64,000 nt of DNA from Salinisphaera sp049568105 (GCF_049568105.1 NZ_CP145335.1:1736001-1800000); one strand, 5' to 3'; counted from the first letter of the stretch, positions 16,330-25,734 are shown. Notes: generated by a model not told the origin, from the letters alone. A program made the numbers and translations.

Positions 16330-17367
16330 ATGCAAGCACGTATCGTCGAAAAAGGGCTGTTCTCCTGTTTCGATTCCGAGCTCACCGATGAATCGGGCGA
16401 GCCGGTCAATGTCGAGATCTCGGCCGTGGTCTGGAACGGCCAGCGTCTGGTCTTCGGCAGCGACAAGGCTATTCCCGGGGCGCATCGCTCCCCGGTGTTC
16501 TCGATGGCCGTCGAGGGCGGCCGCCCGCTCGAGGATTCGCTCGAGTTCTATACCGCGGACCTGATCAAGAACGCTGAGAAATACGAGGATTTCGCACTGA
16601 CCGCCGATGGCAGCCATATGGTCGCCACTACTGGCTTCGACCGGGTCGCCAGCGACGGCGCCCATCAGGATGTCTACAATCGCCTGCTGGTCTGGCCTTG
16701 CGGTGAGCCCGAATCGCCCCGGTTGGTCGCTGATCGCGAGCACCAGGGCGTGCGCAGTTCGGTGGCGTTGCGCGACAATCTGGAAGCCGCGCTCGGCGCG
16801 CCGTATTTCAAGATCGAGGGGCTGGCGAGCATGCCCGATGGCGAGGGCGGCGATCCGTGGCTGTTGTTCGGTATTCGCGAGGTCGGTACCGATCACGAAA
16901 ACTTCGACTATGTCGCACGCGTGGTCGGGGTGCCGTATCGCGTCAGCGGCGATGATCTCGAGCTGACCGGCGAGTTCTCGGTCATCTACGAGTTCGATCC
17001 CTCGAAATGGTCGGAGGTGCGCTTCGACGTCGGGCTGTCGAGTCTCGAATACGATCCACACAACGATCGACTGTATTTCCTGACCAGTTTCGAAGTCGAC
17101 GACGGCGCCGGCGGCGACCTGATTGGGGCCTATCTCTGGTCGCTGTCGGTGGCCGATTTTCGGGCTGGGCGCGACCCAGAGTTGGTTCACGCCGCCCAGG
17201 GTGGGGCGCTGGAGTTCGCGAACAAGGCCGAGGGCGTAGCCGTGTTGCCGGATGGCCGGCTGTTCGTGGTCTATGATCCGGACCGTGAGCTCGAGCTGGA
17301 GGCCGACCATCCGCATGATGAGCGCGATCGTCACCAGGCGCCGTATACAGTGCTCGAGCTGGTCTGA
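16330..17367 (+). CDS. Unrecognised 345-residue soluble protein, possibly a beta-propeller
   Basis: No family recognised with certainty. There is no signal peptide or membrane segment, so a cytoplasmic location is likely. The sequence is acidic and built of repeated beta-type segments such as ISAVVWNGQRLVFGSDK, KIEGLASMPDGEGGDPWLLFGIRE, LSSLEYDPHNDRLYFLTSF and AEGVAVLPDGRLFVVYDPD. These look like blades of a beta-propeller. They are reminiscent of DUF3616 or esterase-like phytase families, but that is only an impression. The GEG-type loops could bind metal. It lies between ubiA and bioA on the same strand, with about 50 and 120 bases of spacing, so either neighbour could share its transcript. 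Confidence 0.8.
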   Translation: MQARIVEKGLFSCFDSELTDESGEPVNVEISAVVWNGQRLVFGSDKAIPGAHRSPVFSMAVEGGRPLEDSLEFYTADLIKNAEKYEDFALTADGSHMVATTGFDRVASDGAHQDVYNRLLVWPCGEPESPRLVADREHQGVRSSVALRDNLEAALGAPYFKIEGLASMPDGEGGDPWLLFGIREVGTDHENFDYVARVVGVPYRVSGDDLELTGEFSVIYEFDPSKWSEVRFDVGLSSLEYDPHNDRLYFLTSFEVDDGAGGDLIGAYLWSLSVADFRAGRDPELVHAAQGGALEFANKAEGVAVLPDGRLFVVYDPDRELELEADHPHDERDRHQAPYTVLELV

Positions 17368-17490
17368 CGACCGGCACGATCGGGTCCGGAACGGATCGAC
17401 GCACCAATGGCTCCGGCGGGGGCGTTAGAATGCGCGCCCGATCGCGCCCCGGCCAGCGGGGTGCGCCATCCACGCTCCGAGAAGACCGCC

Positions 17491-18849
17491 ATGAATAATC
17501 AGGATCTGATCGCCCGCGATCTCAATGTGCTCTGGCATCCCTGCACCCAGATGAAGGACACCCACGACCTGCCGCCGATCCCGATGCGGCGAGGCGAAGG
17601 CGTCTGGCTCGAGGATTTCGAGGGCAACCGCTATATCGATGCCGTCAGTTCTTGGTGGGTCAATATCTTCGGTCACGCCAACCCGGCCATTAACGATCGC
17701 ATCAAAACCCAGCTCGATACCCTTGAGCACGTCATGTTGGCTGGTTTCTCGCACGAGCCGGCGGTCGAGCTGGCCGAACGTCTGGTGGATATCACGCCGG
17801 CCGGGTTGAACAAGGTTTTCTACGCCGATAACGGCTCGGCAGCGGTCGAAGTCGCGCTCAAGATGAGCTTCCATTACTGGCGCAATATCGGTCACGGCGA
17901 AAAGACCCGCTTCATCAACCTGACCAATAGCTACCACGGCGAAACCCTCGGCGCGCTGGCGGTCGGCGATGTCTCGCTGTACAAGAAGACCTACGAGCCG
18001 CTCCTGCTCAAACCGTTGACCGCGCGCTCGCCGGATTGCTTCCACCGGGCCCCCGGGGTGTCCTGGGCAGAGCACAGCCGCGAGGTGTTCGCCGAGATGG
18101 AGGCGCTGCTGGCCGAGCATGCCCATGAGACCTGTGCCGTGATCGTCGAGCCCTTGCTGCAGTGTGCTGGGCATATGCGCATGTATCACCCGGTCTATCT
18201 AGAGCTGCTGCGCGAGGCCTGCGACCGTTATGGCGTGCATCTGATCGCCGATGAGATCGCCTCTGGCTTCGGCCGGACCGGCACCCTGTTCGCCTGCGAG
18301 CAGGCCGGCGAGAACGGTATCTCGCCCGATTTCATGTGCCTGTCCAAGGGCATCACCGCCGGCTATTTGCCGCTATCGGTGACCATGACCACCGACCAGG
18401 TCTACCAGGCCTTCTACGACGACTACGAAAATCTCAGTGCGTTTCTGCACTCGCATTCCTATACCGGCAACCCGTTGGCCTGCGCGGCAGCGTTGGCGAC
18501 GCTGGATGAGTTCGTCGCTCGTGATCAGATTAACGCCAACCGTGTGTTGTCCGAGCGCATGGCCCAATCGACTGCCGTGATCGCCGACCATCCGCACGTC
18601 GCCGAAGTCCGCCAGACCGGCATGGTTCTGGCTATTGAGATGGTCGCCGACAAGGCCAGCAGGACCCCGTTCGACTGGCGCGAGCGGCGCGGGCTGGATG
18701 TTTATCGCTATGCGGTGACCCAGGGCGCGTTGCTACGGCCGCTGGGCGACACCATGTACTTCATGCCACCCTATGTGATCTCGCCAGAACAGATCGATCA
18801 TCTGGCTGAAGTCGCTGCCGAGGGTATCGATCGAGCCACCTCGACTTGA
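17491..18849 (+). CDS. bioA: Adenosylmethionine-8-amino-7-oxononanoate aminotransferase
   Basis: PLP enzyme of biotin synthesis that uses S-adenosylmethionine as amino donor to make 7,8-diaminopelargonate. 452 residues from the ATG at 17491. Diagnostic features are LWHPCTQMKD near the N-terminus, AVSSWWVNIFGHANP, the cofactor segment LIADEIASGFGRTG, and the PLP lysine K286 in CLSKGITAGYLPLS. A longer in-frame start at 17407 would add 28 residues unlike any BioA and is rejected. No other bio gene adjoins it, so the biotin pathway must be scattered or encoded elsewhere. A strong terminator follows 70 bases downstream. Confidence 0.95.
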   Translation: MNNQDLIARDLNVLWHPCTQMKDTHDLPPIPMRRGEGVWLEDFEGNRYIDAVSSWWVNIFGHANPAINDRIKTQLDTLEHVMLAGFSHEPAVELAERLVDITPAGLNKVFYADNGSAAVEVALKMSFHYWRNIGHGEKTRFINLTNSYHGETLGALAVGDVSLYKKTYEPLLLKPLTARSPDCFHRAPGVSWAEHSREVFAEMEALLAEHAHETCAVIVEPLLQCAGHMRMYHPVYLELLREACDRYGVHLIADEIASGFGRTGTLFACEQAGENGISPDFMCLSKGITAGYLPLSVTMTTDQVYQAFYDDYENLSAFLHSHSYTGNPLACAAALATLDEFVARDQINANRVLSERMAQSTAVIADHPHVAEVRQTGMVLAIEMVADKASRTPFDWRERRGLDVYRYAVTQGALLRPLGDTMYFMPPYVISPEQIDHLAEVAAEGIDRATST

Positions 18850-18917
18850 TTCCCGCGCGCTGCTAGCCTGTTGCTATCGCGGATGAACGCCCATCCGCTG
18901 TCATTTTGGTCGTCGCG

Positions 18918-18950
18918 AAACGGTCGCCGTTCCGGGCGACCGTTTTGTTT
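18918..18950 (+). terminator. Rho-independent terminator between bioA and greA
   Basis: AAACGGTCGCC (18918-18928), loop GTTCCG, GGCGACCGTTT (18935-18945), then TGTTTTG. An 11-bp perfect stem followed by a T-rich run. It ends the bioA transcript 32 bases before greA. Confidence 0.9.
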
Positions 18951-18982
18951 TGAACGCTATTAACTCACTCGAGGTGGTCCCC

Positions 18983-19465
18983 ATGGATCGTACGCCGCTG
19001 ACCCAGACCGGTGCGGAGGCATTGCGCGAAGAGCTGAATCGCCTTAAAAAATCCGAGCGTCCGCGCATCGTCGCGGCGATCGAAGAAGCGCGTGCCCACG
19101 GCGATCTGAAAGAAAATGCCGAATACCACGCCGCCAAGGAGGAGCAAAGCTTCAACGAAGGGCGGATCAATGAGATCGAGGCCAAGCTCGCCTCGGCCCA
19201 GATCGTGGATGTCGCCCAGGCTGGCGCCCAAGCCAATGGCCGGGTGATCTTCGGGGCGACCGTGGATCTGGCCGATGAGGATTCGGGTGAAGAATTGACC
19301 TATCAGATTGTCGGCGAAGACGAGGCCGACATTAAAAAAGGCCTGCTGTCGTTCGCTTCGCCGATCGCCCGCGCCCTGATCGGTAAGACCGAGGGCGACG
19401 TGGTCGATGTCGACGTACCGGGCGGCAAGCGTACGCTCGAAATCGTCGACGTGCGTTATAAGTGA
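18983..19465 (+). CDS. greA: Transcription elongation factor GreA
   Basis: Rescues backtracked RNA polymerase by stimulating cleavage of the extruded RNA through the secondary channel. 160 residues from the ATG at 18983, near the usual 158. The N-terminal coiled coil (about 1-75) carries the tip residues D41 and E44 in HGDLKENAEYHAAKE. The C-terminal FKBP-like domain runs from about 80 to the end. An upstream in-frame ATG at 18950 would overlap the preceding terminator, so it is rejected. In many relatives greA follows carB; here the ectoine operon and several other genes lie between them. Confidence 0.96.
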   Translation: MDRTPLTQTGAEALREELNRLKKSERPRIVAAIEEARAHGDLKENAEYHAAKEEQSFNEGRINEIEAKLASAQIVDVAQAGAQANGRVIFGATVDLADEDSGEELTYQIVGEDEADIKKGLLSFASPIARALIGKTEGDVVDVDVPGGKRTLEIVDVRYK

Positions 19466-19511
19466 TTGGCCACGGCCCGGCCGGCAGAGTTGCCGATTGC
19501 CGGGCTGGCCT

Positions 19512-19796
19512 TCATGTTTCGTCCGGGTTCGGCCGATATAGCGTTGCTGTTCGGCCGATCTGCTGGATGCAGGTCGCCTCCAGGGTTTCGCAGGCCTGCT
19601 GTACTTCGGCTTTGAATGTGGCCTTGTCGTCGGCGACGAGCTTGATCTTGATCAACTCGTGATCGGTCAGGCCGCGATCGATTTCAGCGAGCACGGCATC
19701 ACTCAATCCGGCCGCGCCGGATTGCACGATGGGTTTCAGGTGATGGGCCTGTTTTTTCAGGGCGAGCCGGGTGGGCTTGTCGAGGTCGACGGACAT
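19512..19796 (-). CDS. yhbY: CRS1/YhbY-type RNA-binding protein
   Basis: Single CRM (CRS1-YhbY) domain of 94 residues. In E. coli YhbY associates with pre-50S ribosomal particles. Visible are KKQAHHLKPIVQSGAAGLSDAVLAEI, with the conserved glycine loop, and the strand LIKIKLV. I take the ATG at 19796; the frame continues upstream but would run into the divergent rlmE promoter region. It is divergent from rlmE with only 39 bases between starts, the same head-to-head arrangement as in E. coli and Pseudomonas, which supports both calls. Confidence 0.93.
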   Translation of the reverse strand: MSVDLDKPTRLALKKQAHHLKPIVQSGAAGLSDAVLAEIDRGLTDHELIKIKLVADDKATFKAEVQQACETLEATCIQQIGRTATLYRPNPDET

Positions 19797-19835
19797 GTGG
19801 TTTATCGGATCGGTTAAATCAGCAGTATACGGGCC

Positions 19836-20456
19836 ATGAGCAAGCGCAGCGATACAAAGCGGTGGTTGGCCGCGCATCGATCCGATCCTTATGTCCGGGC
19901 GGCGCAGGCCGATAATTATCGATCGCGTGCCGTCTACAAGTTGGCCGAGATCGATGCCAAGGACGGCTTGCTCACCAAGTCGCGGTGTATCGTCGATCTG
20001 GGCGCGGCGCCGGGCGGCTGGAGTCAGTATGTTCGGCGCAATGCGCCTAAAGCTCGCGTCGTGGCCTTGGACCGGCTGGCCATGGACCCAATCGAAGGTG
20101 TGTCGTTTCTGCAGGTCGATTTCGCCGAGCAGGTCGGCCTGGATACGCTGCTGGCCGAGCTCGGGGACACATCCGTTGATCTTGTACTTTCCGACATGGC
20201 CCCCAATCTTTCGGGAGTGAAGGCAGCCGACCAGGCCAGTGTCATGCAGCTTGCAGAACTGTCGTTGGCGCTATGCGATGATGTGCTGTCGCCGGGCGGC
20301 GCGCTGCTGATGAAGGTTTTCCAGGGCGAGGGGTTCGACGAGCTGCTCGCCAGTATGCGATCCGTGTTTTCCCGAGTCGTTGTCCGCAAGCCAGAGGCTT
20401 CGCGGGATGCGAGTCGCGAGATGTATCTGTTGGGCCAGGGCTGGCGTAATGGATAG
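19836..20456 (+). CDS. rlmE: 23S rRNA 2'-O-methyltransferase RlmE (FtsJ)
   Basis: Methylates the 2'-O of U2552 in 23S rRNA, a late step of 50S assembly induced by heat in E. coli. 206 residues. The SAM-binding motif CIVDLGAAPGGWSQY is clear. The catalytic residues D120 (LSDMAPNLSG) and K160 (LLMKVFQG) occupy the expected positions of the K-D-K-E tetrad. Gene order rlmE-ftsH is conserved across Gammaproteobacteria. ftsH begins 129 bases downstream. Confidence 0.96.
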   Translation: MSKRSDTKRWLAAHRSDPYVRAAQADNYRSRAVYKLAEIDAKDGLLTKSRCIVDLGAAPGGWSQYVRRNAPKARVVALDRLAMDPIEGVSFLQVDFAEQVGLDTLLAELGDTSVDLVLSDMAPNLSGVKAADQASVMQLAELSLALCDDVLSPGGALLMKVFQGEGFDELLASMRSVFSRVVVRKPEASRDASREMYLLGQGWRNG

Positions 20457-20585
20457 ACAAGACTACGGAAGGCGTCGATAGGACACGAGTGTGAGTGGTT
20501 GAACCGTTTGATGGTTTACACTGTGAAAGTCGATGCGACCGAATAACCAAACGATCGCTGGGATTGGCGATCGAGGACGAAGATC

Positions 20586-22544
20586 TTGAACGAACTTGCC
20601 AAGAATCTACTGCTGTGGGTGGTGATCGCGCTCGTGCTTATGAGTGTGTTCTCCAGCTTTGCGCCCTCCGGTTCCACCGGCAATACGATGGCGTACTCGG
20701 ACTTTCTGACGAAGGTCAAGAACGACAACGTCGCCCAGGTGAACATCGAAGATCATCAGATCTCGGGTCAGCTGACCTCCGGGCAGAAGTTCCATACTTA
20801 CAGCCCGGAATCTGACAACAAAGCGATGATCGGGACGTTGCTCGATCACAACGTCGAGATCACTGGCGAGCCGCCGAACCAAGGTTCGTTCCTCAAGCAG
20901 ATCCTGATCTCCTGGTTCCCGTTCCTGTTGTTGATCGGCGTCTGGATCTACTTCATGCGCCAGATGCAGGGCGGCGGCAAGGGCGGCGGCGCCATGTCGT
21001 TCGGCAAGTCCAAGGCCAAGATGATGCAGGCCGACCAGGTCAAGCTCACCTTCGCCGACGTGGCTGGTGTCGAGGAAGCCAAGTCCGAGGTTCAGGAACT
21101 GGTCGAATTCCTGTCTGATCCGTCCAAGTTCCAAAAGGTGGGCGGCAAGATTCCACGCGGCGTATTGATGGTCGGCTCTCCCGGTACGGGTAAGACGCTG
21201 CTGGCCAAGGCGATCGCAGGCGAGGCCGGGGTGCCGTTCTTCTCGATTTCCGGTTCCGACTTTGTCGAGATGTTCGTTGGCGTGGGTGCTTCGCGTGTTC
21301 GCGATATGTTCGAGCAGGCCAAGAAGCAGGCGCCGTGCATCATTTTCATCGACGAGATCGATGCCGTCGGCCGCCAGCGTGGCGCCGGTCTTGGCGGCGG
21401 CCACGACGAGCGCGAGCAGACGCTCAACCAGCTGCTGGTCGAGATGGATGGTTTCGAGGGCAGTGAAGGCGTGATCGTCATTGCTGCGACCAACCGTCCG
21501 GACGTGCTCGACCCGGCGCTGTTGCGCCCGGGGCGCTTCGACCGTCAGGTCGTGGTGCCGCTGCCGGATGTGCGCGGTCGCGAGCAGATCCTGAAGGTGC
21601 ACATGAAGAATGTGCCGGTGCATGAGAACGTTAAGCCGAGCATTCTCGCGCGGGGTTGCCCCGGTTTTTCGGGCGCCGATCTGGCCAATCTCGTGAACGA
21701 GGCGGCCCTGTTCGCCGCGCGCGCCAACAAGAAGGAAGTCACCCAGGAAGACTTCGAGCGCGCCAAGGACAAGATCATGATGGGCGCCGAGCGCAAATCC
21801 ATGATCATGAACGAGGACGACAAGCGCATGACGGCCTACCACGAGGCCGGGCATGCGATTATCGGCTTGTCGGTGCCGCAGCATGACCCAGTCCACAAGG
21901 TCACGATCGTGCCGCGCGGACGTGCACTCGGCGTGACTATGTTCCTGCCCGAGGAAGACCGCTACAGCTATTCCAAGCAACGGTTGATCAGCCAAATCTG
22001 CTCGCTGTATGGCGGTCGTCTGGCTGAAGAAATCATTTACGGCAAGGATATGGTCACCACCGGCGCCTCCAATGACATCGAGCGGGTTACGGAAATCGCC
22101 CGCAATATGGTCACCAAGTGGGGGCTGTCCGAGCGTATGGGGCCGATCGCCTACAACACCGAGGACAGCGAGCCATTCCTTGGCAAGTCGGCGACCCAAG
22201 GCGGCGGTGTGTCCGACGAAACGGTTCATGCCATCGACGAGGAGATCCGCGCGATCATCGACAGCTGCTACGAGCGTTCGCGGCAGATCCTCGAAGACAA
22301 TATGGACAAGCTGCATCTGATGACCGATGCCCTGATGAAATACGAGACCATCGATCGCAAGCAGATCGATGAGATCATGCAAGGCCACGAACCAGGGCCG
22401 CCGGAAAGCTGGTCCGATTCAGACGCTTCGGGGCCGGGTGGCGGCTCGGGCGCCAGCGTCGGCAGCAGCGACACCGGCGATTCGGATGCGGGCGATCGAA
22501 ATAACGACAGCGTGCCCAGCCCGGCTCATAATCGACAGTCCTGA
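20586..22544 (+). CDS. ftsH: ATP-dependent zinc metalloprotease FtsH
   Basis: Membrane-anchored AAA+ protease that degrades misfolded membrane proteins and regulators such as sigma-32 and LpxC in E. coli. 652 residues. It has a first transmembrane helix at about 5-24, a periplasmic loop and a second helix at about 105-124. The AAA module has Walker A GSPGTGKT (197-204), Walker B FIDEID near 256 and an SRH near 305. The protease part has the zinc site HEAGH (419-423) and third ligand D497. The Ser/Asp/Gly-rich tail is not conserved. The start is TTG at 20586, supported by GAGGA seven bases upstream. A terminator follows directly. Confidence 0.97.
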   Translation: MNELAKNLLLWVVIALVLMSVFSSFAPSGSTGNTMAYSDFLTKVKNDNVAQVNIEDHQISGQLTSGQKFHTYSPESDNKAMIGTLLDHNVEITGEPPNQGSFLKQILISWFPFLLLIGVWIYFMRQMQGGGKGGGAMSFGKSKAKMMQADQVKLTFADVAGVEEAKSEVQELVEFLSDPSKFQKVGGKIPRGVLMVGSPGTGKTLLAKAIAGEAGVPFFSISGSDFVEMFVGVGASRVRDMFEQAKKQAPCIIFIDEIDAVGRQRGAGLGGGHDEREQTLNQLLVEMDGFEGSEGVIVIAATNRPDVLDPALLRPGRFDRQVVVPLPDVRGREQILKVHMKNVPVHENVKPSILARGCPGFSGADLANLVNEAALFAARANKKEVTQEDFERAKDKIMMGAERKSMIMNEDDKRMTAYHEAGHAIIGLSVPQHDPVHKVTIVPRGRALGVTMFLPEEDRYSYSKQRLISQICSLYGGRLAEEIIYGKDMVTTGASNDIERVTEIARNMVTKWGLSERMGPIAYNTEDSEPFLGKSATQGGGVSDETVHAIDEEIRAIIDSCYERSRQILEDNMDKLHLMTDALMKYETIDRKQIDEIMQGHEPGPPESWSDSDASGPGGGSGASVGSSDTGDSDAGDRNNDSVPSPAHNRQS

Positions 22545-22560
22545 GGTCGGTCGGCTGTTC

Positions 22561-22596
22561 AAAGCCGGTGCACCATCAACGGTGTGCCGGCTTTTT
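22561..22596 (+). terminator. Rho-independent terminator after ftsH
   Basis: AAAGCCGGTGCACC (22561-22574), loop ATCAAC, GGTGTGCCGGCTTT (22581-22594), more T following. A 14-bp stem with two G-T pairs. folP starts only 20 bases after it, so folP must be transcribed by read-through or from a promoter hidden in ftsH. Confidence 0.9.
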
Positions 22597-22616
22597 TAAT
22601 TGAGTTTTATTAAGCC

Positions 22617-23507
22617 ATGTGCCATTCGTCCATTGTAGAGTCGAGCTGCCGTACCGGCGGTTCGCATCTTTTGACCGGTGCGCGGCGCCGACTGTCGCTC
22701 GACGAGCCCGCGGTCATGGGCGTGCTCAACGTGACTCCCGATTCGTTTTCCGATGGCGGCCGTTATACGACCCGGGACACAGCCGTCGCCCGTGCACTCG
22801 AAATGATCGATAACGGGGCTCGGATCATCGATATCGGCGGCGAGTCGACCCGGCCCGGGGCAACGCCGGTTCCAGTCGAGGAAGAGCTCGCCCGGGTCGT
22901 GCCGGTCGTCGAGGCGCTACGCGAAACCAGCGATGTGTTCATTTCAGTCGATACCAGCCAAGCCGAGGTGATTCGGGCGAGCTGTGCGGCTGGCGCCGAT
23001 ATGATCAACGACGTTCGAGGTTTGGCCGAGGACGGGGCGCTAGCGGCTGTGATCGAAGCAGATGCCGCGGCCTGTGTCATGCACATGCAAGGTCGGCCGG
23101 CGACTATGCAGGCGGAGCCGCGCTATGCCGATGTCATCGGTGAAGTCTCTGCCTACCTGCACGAGCGCGTGGCGGCCTGCCGCGCTGCTGGCATGACGCT
23201 CGAGCGGTTGGTTGTGGATCCCGGTTTCGGTTTCGGCAAATCGTTGGCACACAATCTCGATCTGCTGCGCGCAATCGGCGAGCTGGATATCGAAGGGCGG
23301 CCCGTATTGATGGGCGTTTCGCGCAAATCGATGTTCGCCAAGTTGTTCGAATCCGACGATATGGGGTCGCGCATTAACGGTAGCTTGGGCGCTGCCTTCT
23401 GGGCGGCCCAGCGCGGGGTGAGTATCATACGATGCCACGATGTCCGCGAAACCGCGCAGATGGTGCGTCTGGCGCGTGCAATAGTGGCCGACGACCCTGT
23501 CGGTTAA
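22617..23507 (+). CDS. folP: Dihydropteroate synthase
   Basis: Condenses p-aminobenzoate with hydroxymethyl-dihydropterin diphosphate in folate synthesis; target of sulfonamides. TIM-barrel of 296 residues. Signatures are VMGVLNVTPDSFSDGGRY near residue 33, DIGGESTRPGATPV, the DVRGL pterin segment, VVDPGFGFGKSLAHNL and GVSRKSMF. The N-terminal 15-18 residues (including three Cys or Ser-rich stretches) are unlike typical members and the ATG at 22617 has no good ribosome site, so a later start such as TTG at 22671 is possible. ftsH-folP-glmM is the conserved order. Confidence 0.94.
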   Translation: MCHSSIVESSCRTGGSHLLTGARRRLSLDEPAVMGVLNVTPDSFSDGGRYTTRDTAVARALEMIDNGARIIDIGGESTRPGATPVPVEEELARVVPVVEALRETSDVFISVDTSQAEVIRASCAAGADMINDVRGLAEDGALAAVIEADAAACVMHMQGRPATMQAEPRYADVIGEVSAYLHERVAACRAAGMTLERLVVDPGFGFGKSLAHNLDLLRAIGELDIEGRPVLMGVSRKSMFAKLFESDDMGSRINGSLGAAFWAAQRGVSIIRCHDVRETAQMVRLARAIVADDPVG

Positions 23508-23539
23508 ACAACAACACATCACATAGCTTAGGGGGCGAC

Positions 23540-24922
23540 GTGGCCCAGAAATTCTTTGGAACCGACGGTATTCGCGGTGAAGTCGGCCAGTCGCCGATGA
23601 CACCTGATTTTGCACTGCGTCTTGGCTGGGCGGCCGGTCGCGTACTGATGCGGCGTTTGGATGCCGATGGTGGGCGCGACGCGCACGGTGCACGCCCTTG
23701 CGTATTGATCGGCAAGGACACGCGGCTGTCTGGTTATATGTTCGAATCGGCGCTGGAAGCTGGCTTTGCTTCGGCCGGCGTCGACGTGCTGTTGGTCGGC
23801 CCGCTGGCGACACCGGGAATCGCCTATCTGGCACGCACTTTCCGTGCGCTGGCTGGCGTCGTGATCAGTGCCTCGCACAACCCGTTTTCGGACAACGGCG
23901 TGAAGTTCTTTTCCCACCACGGCCAGAAGCTCGATGACGCCGTCGAGGCTGAAATTGAAGCGGAGTTGGATGAGCCGTTGGTCTGCGTTGCATCGCATCG
24001 ACTTGGGCGGGCCCGACGCGTCGAATCGGCCTCGGGGCGCTATATCGAGTTCTGCAAATCCACCGCACGGTTGGATAACGGCGGGCTGCGTGGCCTAACG
24101 CTGGTGGTCGATTGTGCGAACGGGGCGACCTATCAGACCGCGCCCGAAGTGTTTCGCGAACTCGGGGCGAGCGTGCACGTGATCGGCAATACACCGGACG
24201 GCTTGAATATCAACGAAGGCTGCGGCTCGACCCATCCGGAAAAGCTCGCTGAGCAGGTCCGGCACTATGCGGCCGACGCCGGTATCGCCCTGGATGGCGA
24301 CGGCGACCGTTGCATTATGGTCGATGAGCGCGGCGAGATCATCGACGGCGATCAGCTGATCTACGTCATCGCCGAAGAGCGCCGCCGCGCAGGTGAGCTC
24401 AAAGGCCCGGTGGTCGGTACGCTGATGAGCAATCTTGGTCTGGCCTTGGCGCTGGAATCGCAGGGTGTATCTTTCGAGCGCGCCAAGGTCGGCGATCGCC
24501 ATGTGTTCGAGCGACTGCAGAACCGCGGCGGCAACGTCGGCGGCGAGTCGTCCGGGCATATTCTTTGTCTTGACCGGGCGACCACCGGCGATGGCACCGT
24601 GTCCGCGCTTCAGGTGCTGGCGGCGATGTGTGATCGTGGCTTGCCGTTGTCCACGTTGGTCGCGCCCGTCGAAAAATGCCCGCAGACGCTGATCAATGTG
24701 CGGGTCGGGCGCGGGGCCGCGGACGATTTGATGGAGGACGACGATGTTCGCCAAGCGGTCACGGAAGTCGAGACTGCACTCGGTGGCGACGGACGCGTAT
24801 TATTGCGGCCCTCGGGTACCGAACCGCTGCTGCGCGTGATGGTCGAAGGGCGTGACGGCGAGGCCGTGGCGCGACACGCACAAAATCTTGCGGATGTGGT
24901 CGACCGGCGCGCTGCGGTCTGA
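23540..24922 (+). CDS. glmM: Phosphoglucosamine mutase
   Basis: Converts glucosamine-6-phosphate to glucosamine-1-phosphate for UDP-GlcNAc, hence peptidoglycan and LPS. 460 residues from the GTG at 23540, which is preceded by AGGGGG and gives the family N-terminus AQKFFGTDGIRGEVG. The phosphoserine S112 lies in ISASHNPFSDNG. The Mg-binding loop DGDGDR is at 252-257. The sugar-binding loop GGESSGH and the phosphate-binding RPSGTEPLLRVM are present. A short insertion of Arg/Asp/Gly-rich residues near 37-45 explains the length slightly above the usual 445. tpiA follows after 29 bases. Confidence 0.96.
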   Translation: MAQKFFGTDGIRGEVGQSPMTPDFALRLGWAAGRVLMRRLDADGGRDAHGARPCVLIGKDTRLSGYMFESALEAGFASAGVDVLLVGPLATPGIAYLARTFRALAGVVISASHNPFSDNGVKFFSHHGQKLDDAVEAEIEAELDEPLVCVASHRLGRARRVESASGRYIEFCKSTARLDNGGLRGLTLVVDCANGATYQTAPEVFRELGASVHVIGNTPDGLNINEGCGSTHPEKLAEQVRHYAADAGIALDGDGDRCIMVDERGEIIDGDQLIYVIAEERRRAGELKGPVVGTLMSNLGLALALESQGVSFERAKVGDRHVFERLQNRGGNVGGESSGHILCLDRATTGDGTVSALQVLAAMCDRGLPLSTLVAPVEKCPQTLINVRVGRGAADDLMEDDDVRQAVTEVETALGGDGRVLLRPSGTEPLLRVMVEGRDGEAVARHAQNLADVVDRRAAV

Positions 24923-24951
24923 TCGCTGATCGAATAGGTAAAGGAGAAATC

Positions 24952-25707
24952 ATGAGCCGTCGCAGCTTTATTGCTGGCAATTGGAAAATGCATGGCAGCG
25001 CCGAACACGTGGAAGATTTTTCGCGTGTGCTGGTTGATGCCGCGCCATCGCTTAATTGCGATCTGGCGATCTGTGTGCCGTTCGTGTACGTCGAGCGGCT
25101 GGCCCGTTTGCTCGAAGGCAGTGAGATCGCTCCGGGCGCCCAAAATCTCTCGCATAGCGTCGAGCATGGCGCGCATACTGGTGAAATCAGCGGTTCGATG
25201 CTCGCCGACTGTGGCGCCGATTACGTGATCGTCGGCCATTCCGAGCGGCGCGAAATGCATGGCGAAACCGACGAAGTGGTCGTTGCCAAAGCCGAGGCGG
25301 CTGTTGCGGCCGGGCTGCGGCCGATCGTATGTATCGGGGAATCGCTGGACCAGCGTGAAGCCGATAAAACTGAAGCGGTGCTCAAGCGCCAGATCTCGGC
25401 GCTAACGTCCGGCTGTGATCGCCAGACCCTCGAGCGCATGGTTCTGGCTTACGAGCCGATCTGGGCGATCGGTACGGGCCGTTCGGCCACGCCAGAGCAG
25501 GCGCAGGCTGTGCACGAATTCGTACGTACCCAATTCGCCGATTGGGATGCTACAATAGCGGACTCGCTGCCGATCCTTTACGGCGGCAGCGTAAAGCCGG
25601 ATAATGCGTCCGCGCTTTTCGCCGGAGCGGACGTAGATGGCGCCCTTGTTGGCGGCGCGTCGCTCAAGTCAGATTCATTCGTCGGAATCGCTCGCGCGAT
25701 GGGGTAG
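24952..25707 (+). CDS. tpiA: Triosephosphate isomerase
   Basis: Interconverts dihydroxyacetone phosphate and glyceraldehyde-3-phosphate. 251 residues, standard. Catalytic residues visible: N10 and K12 (GNWKMH), H96 (VGHSERR) and E168 (AYEPIWAIGTG). The phosphate-binding ends YGGSVKPDN and GALVGGASL are intact. AAAGGAG precedes the ATG. Followed by secG after 27 bases; tpiA-secG is a common pair. Confidence 0.97.
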   Translation: MSRRSFIAGNWKMHGSAEHVEDFSRVLVDAAPSLNCDLAICVPFVYVERLARLLEGSEIAPGAQNLSHSVEHGAHTGEISGSMLADCGADYVIVGHSERREMHGETDEVVVAKAEAAVAAGLRPIVCIGESLDQREADKTEAVLKRQISALTSGCDRQTLERMVLAYEPIWAIGTGRSATPEQAQAVHEFVRTQFADWDATIADSLPILYGGSVKPDNASALFAGADVDGALVGGASLKSDSFVGIARAMG

Positions 25708-25734
25708 TCCTTCGCGGGCGAGCAGGCTGATTGC

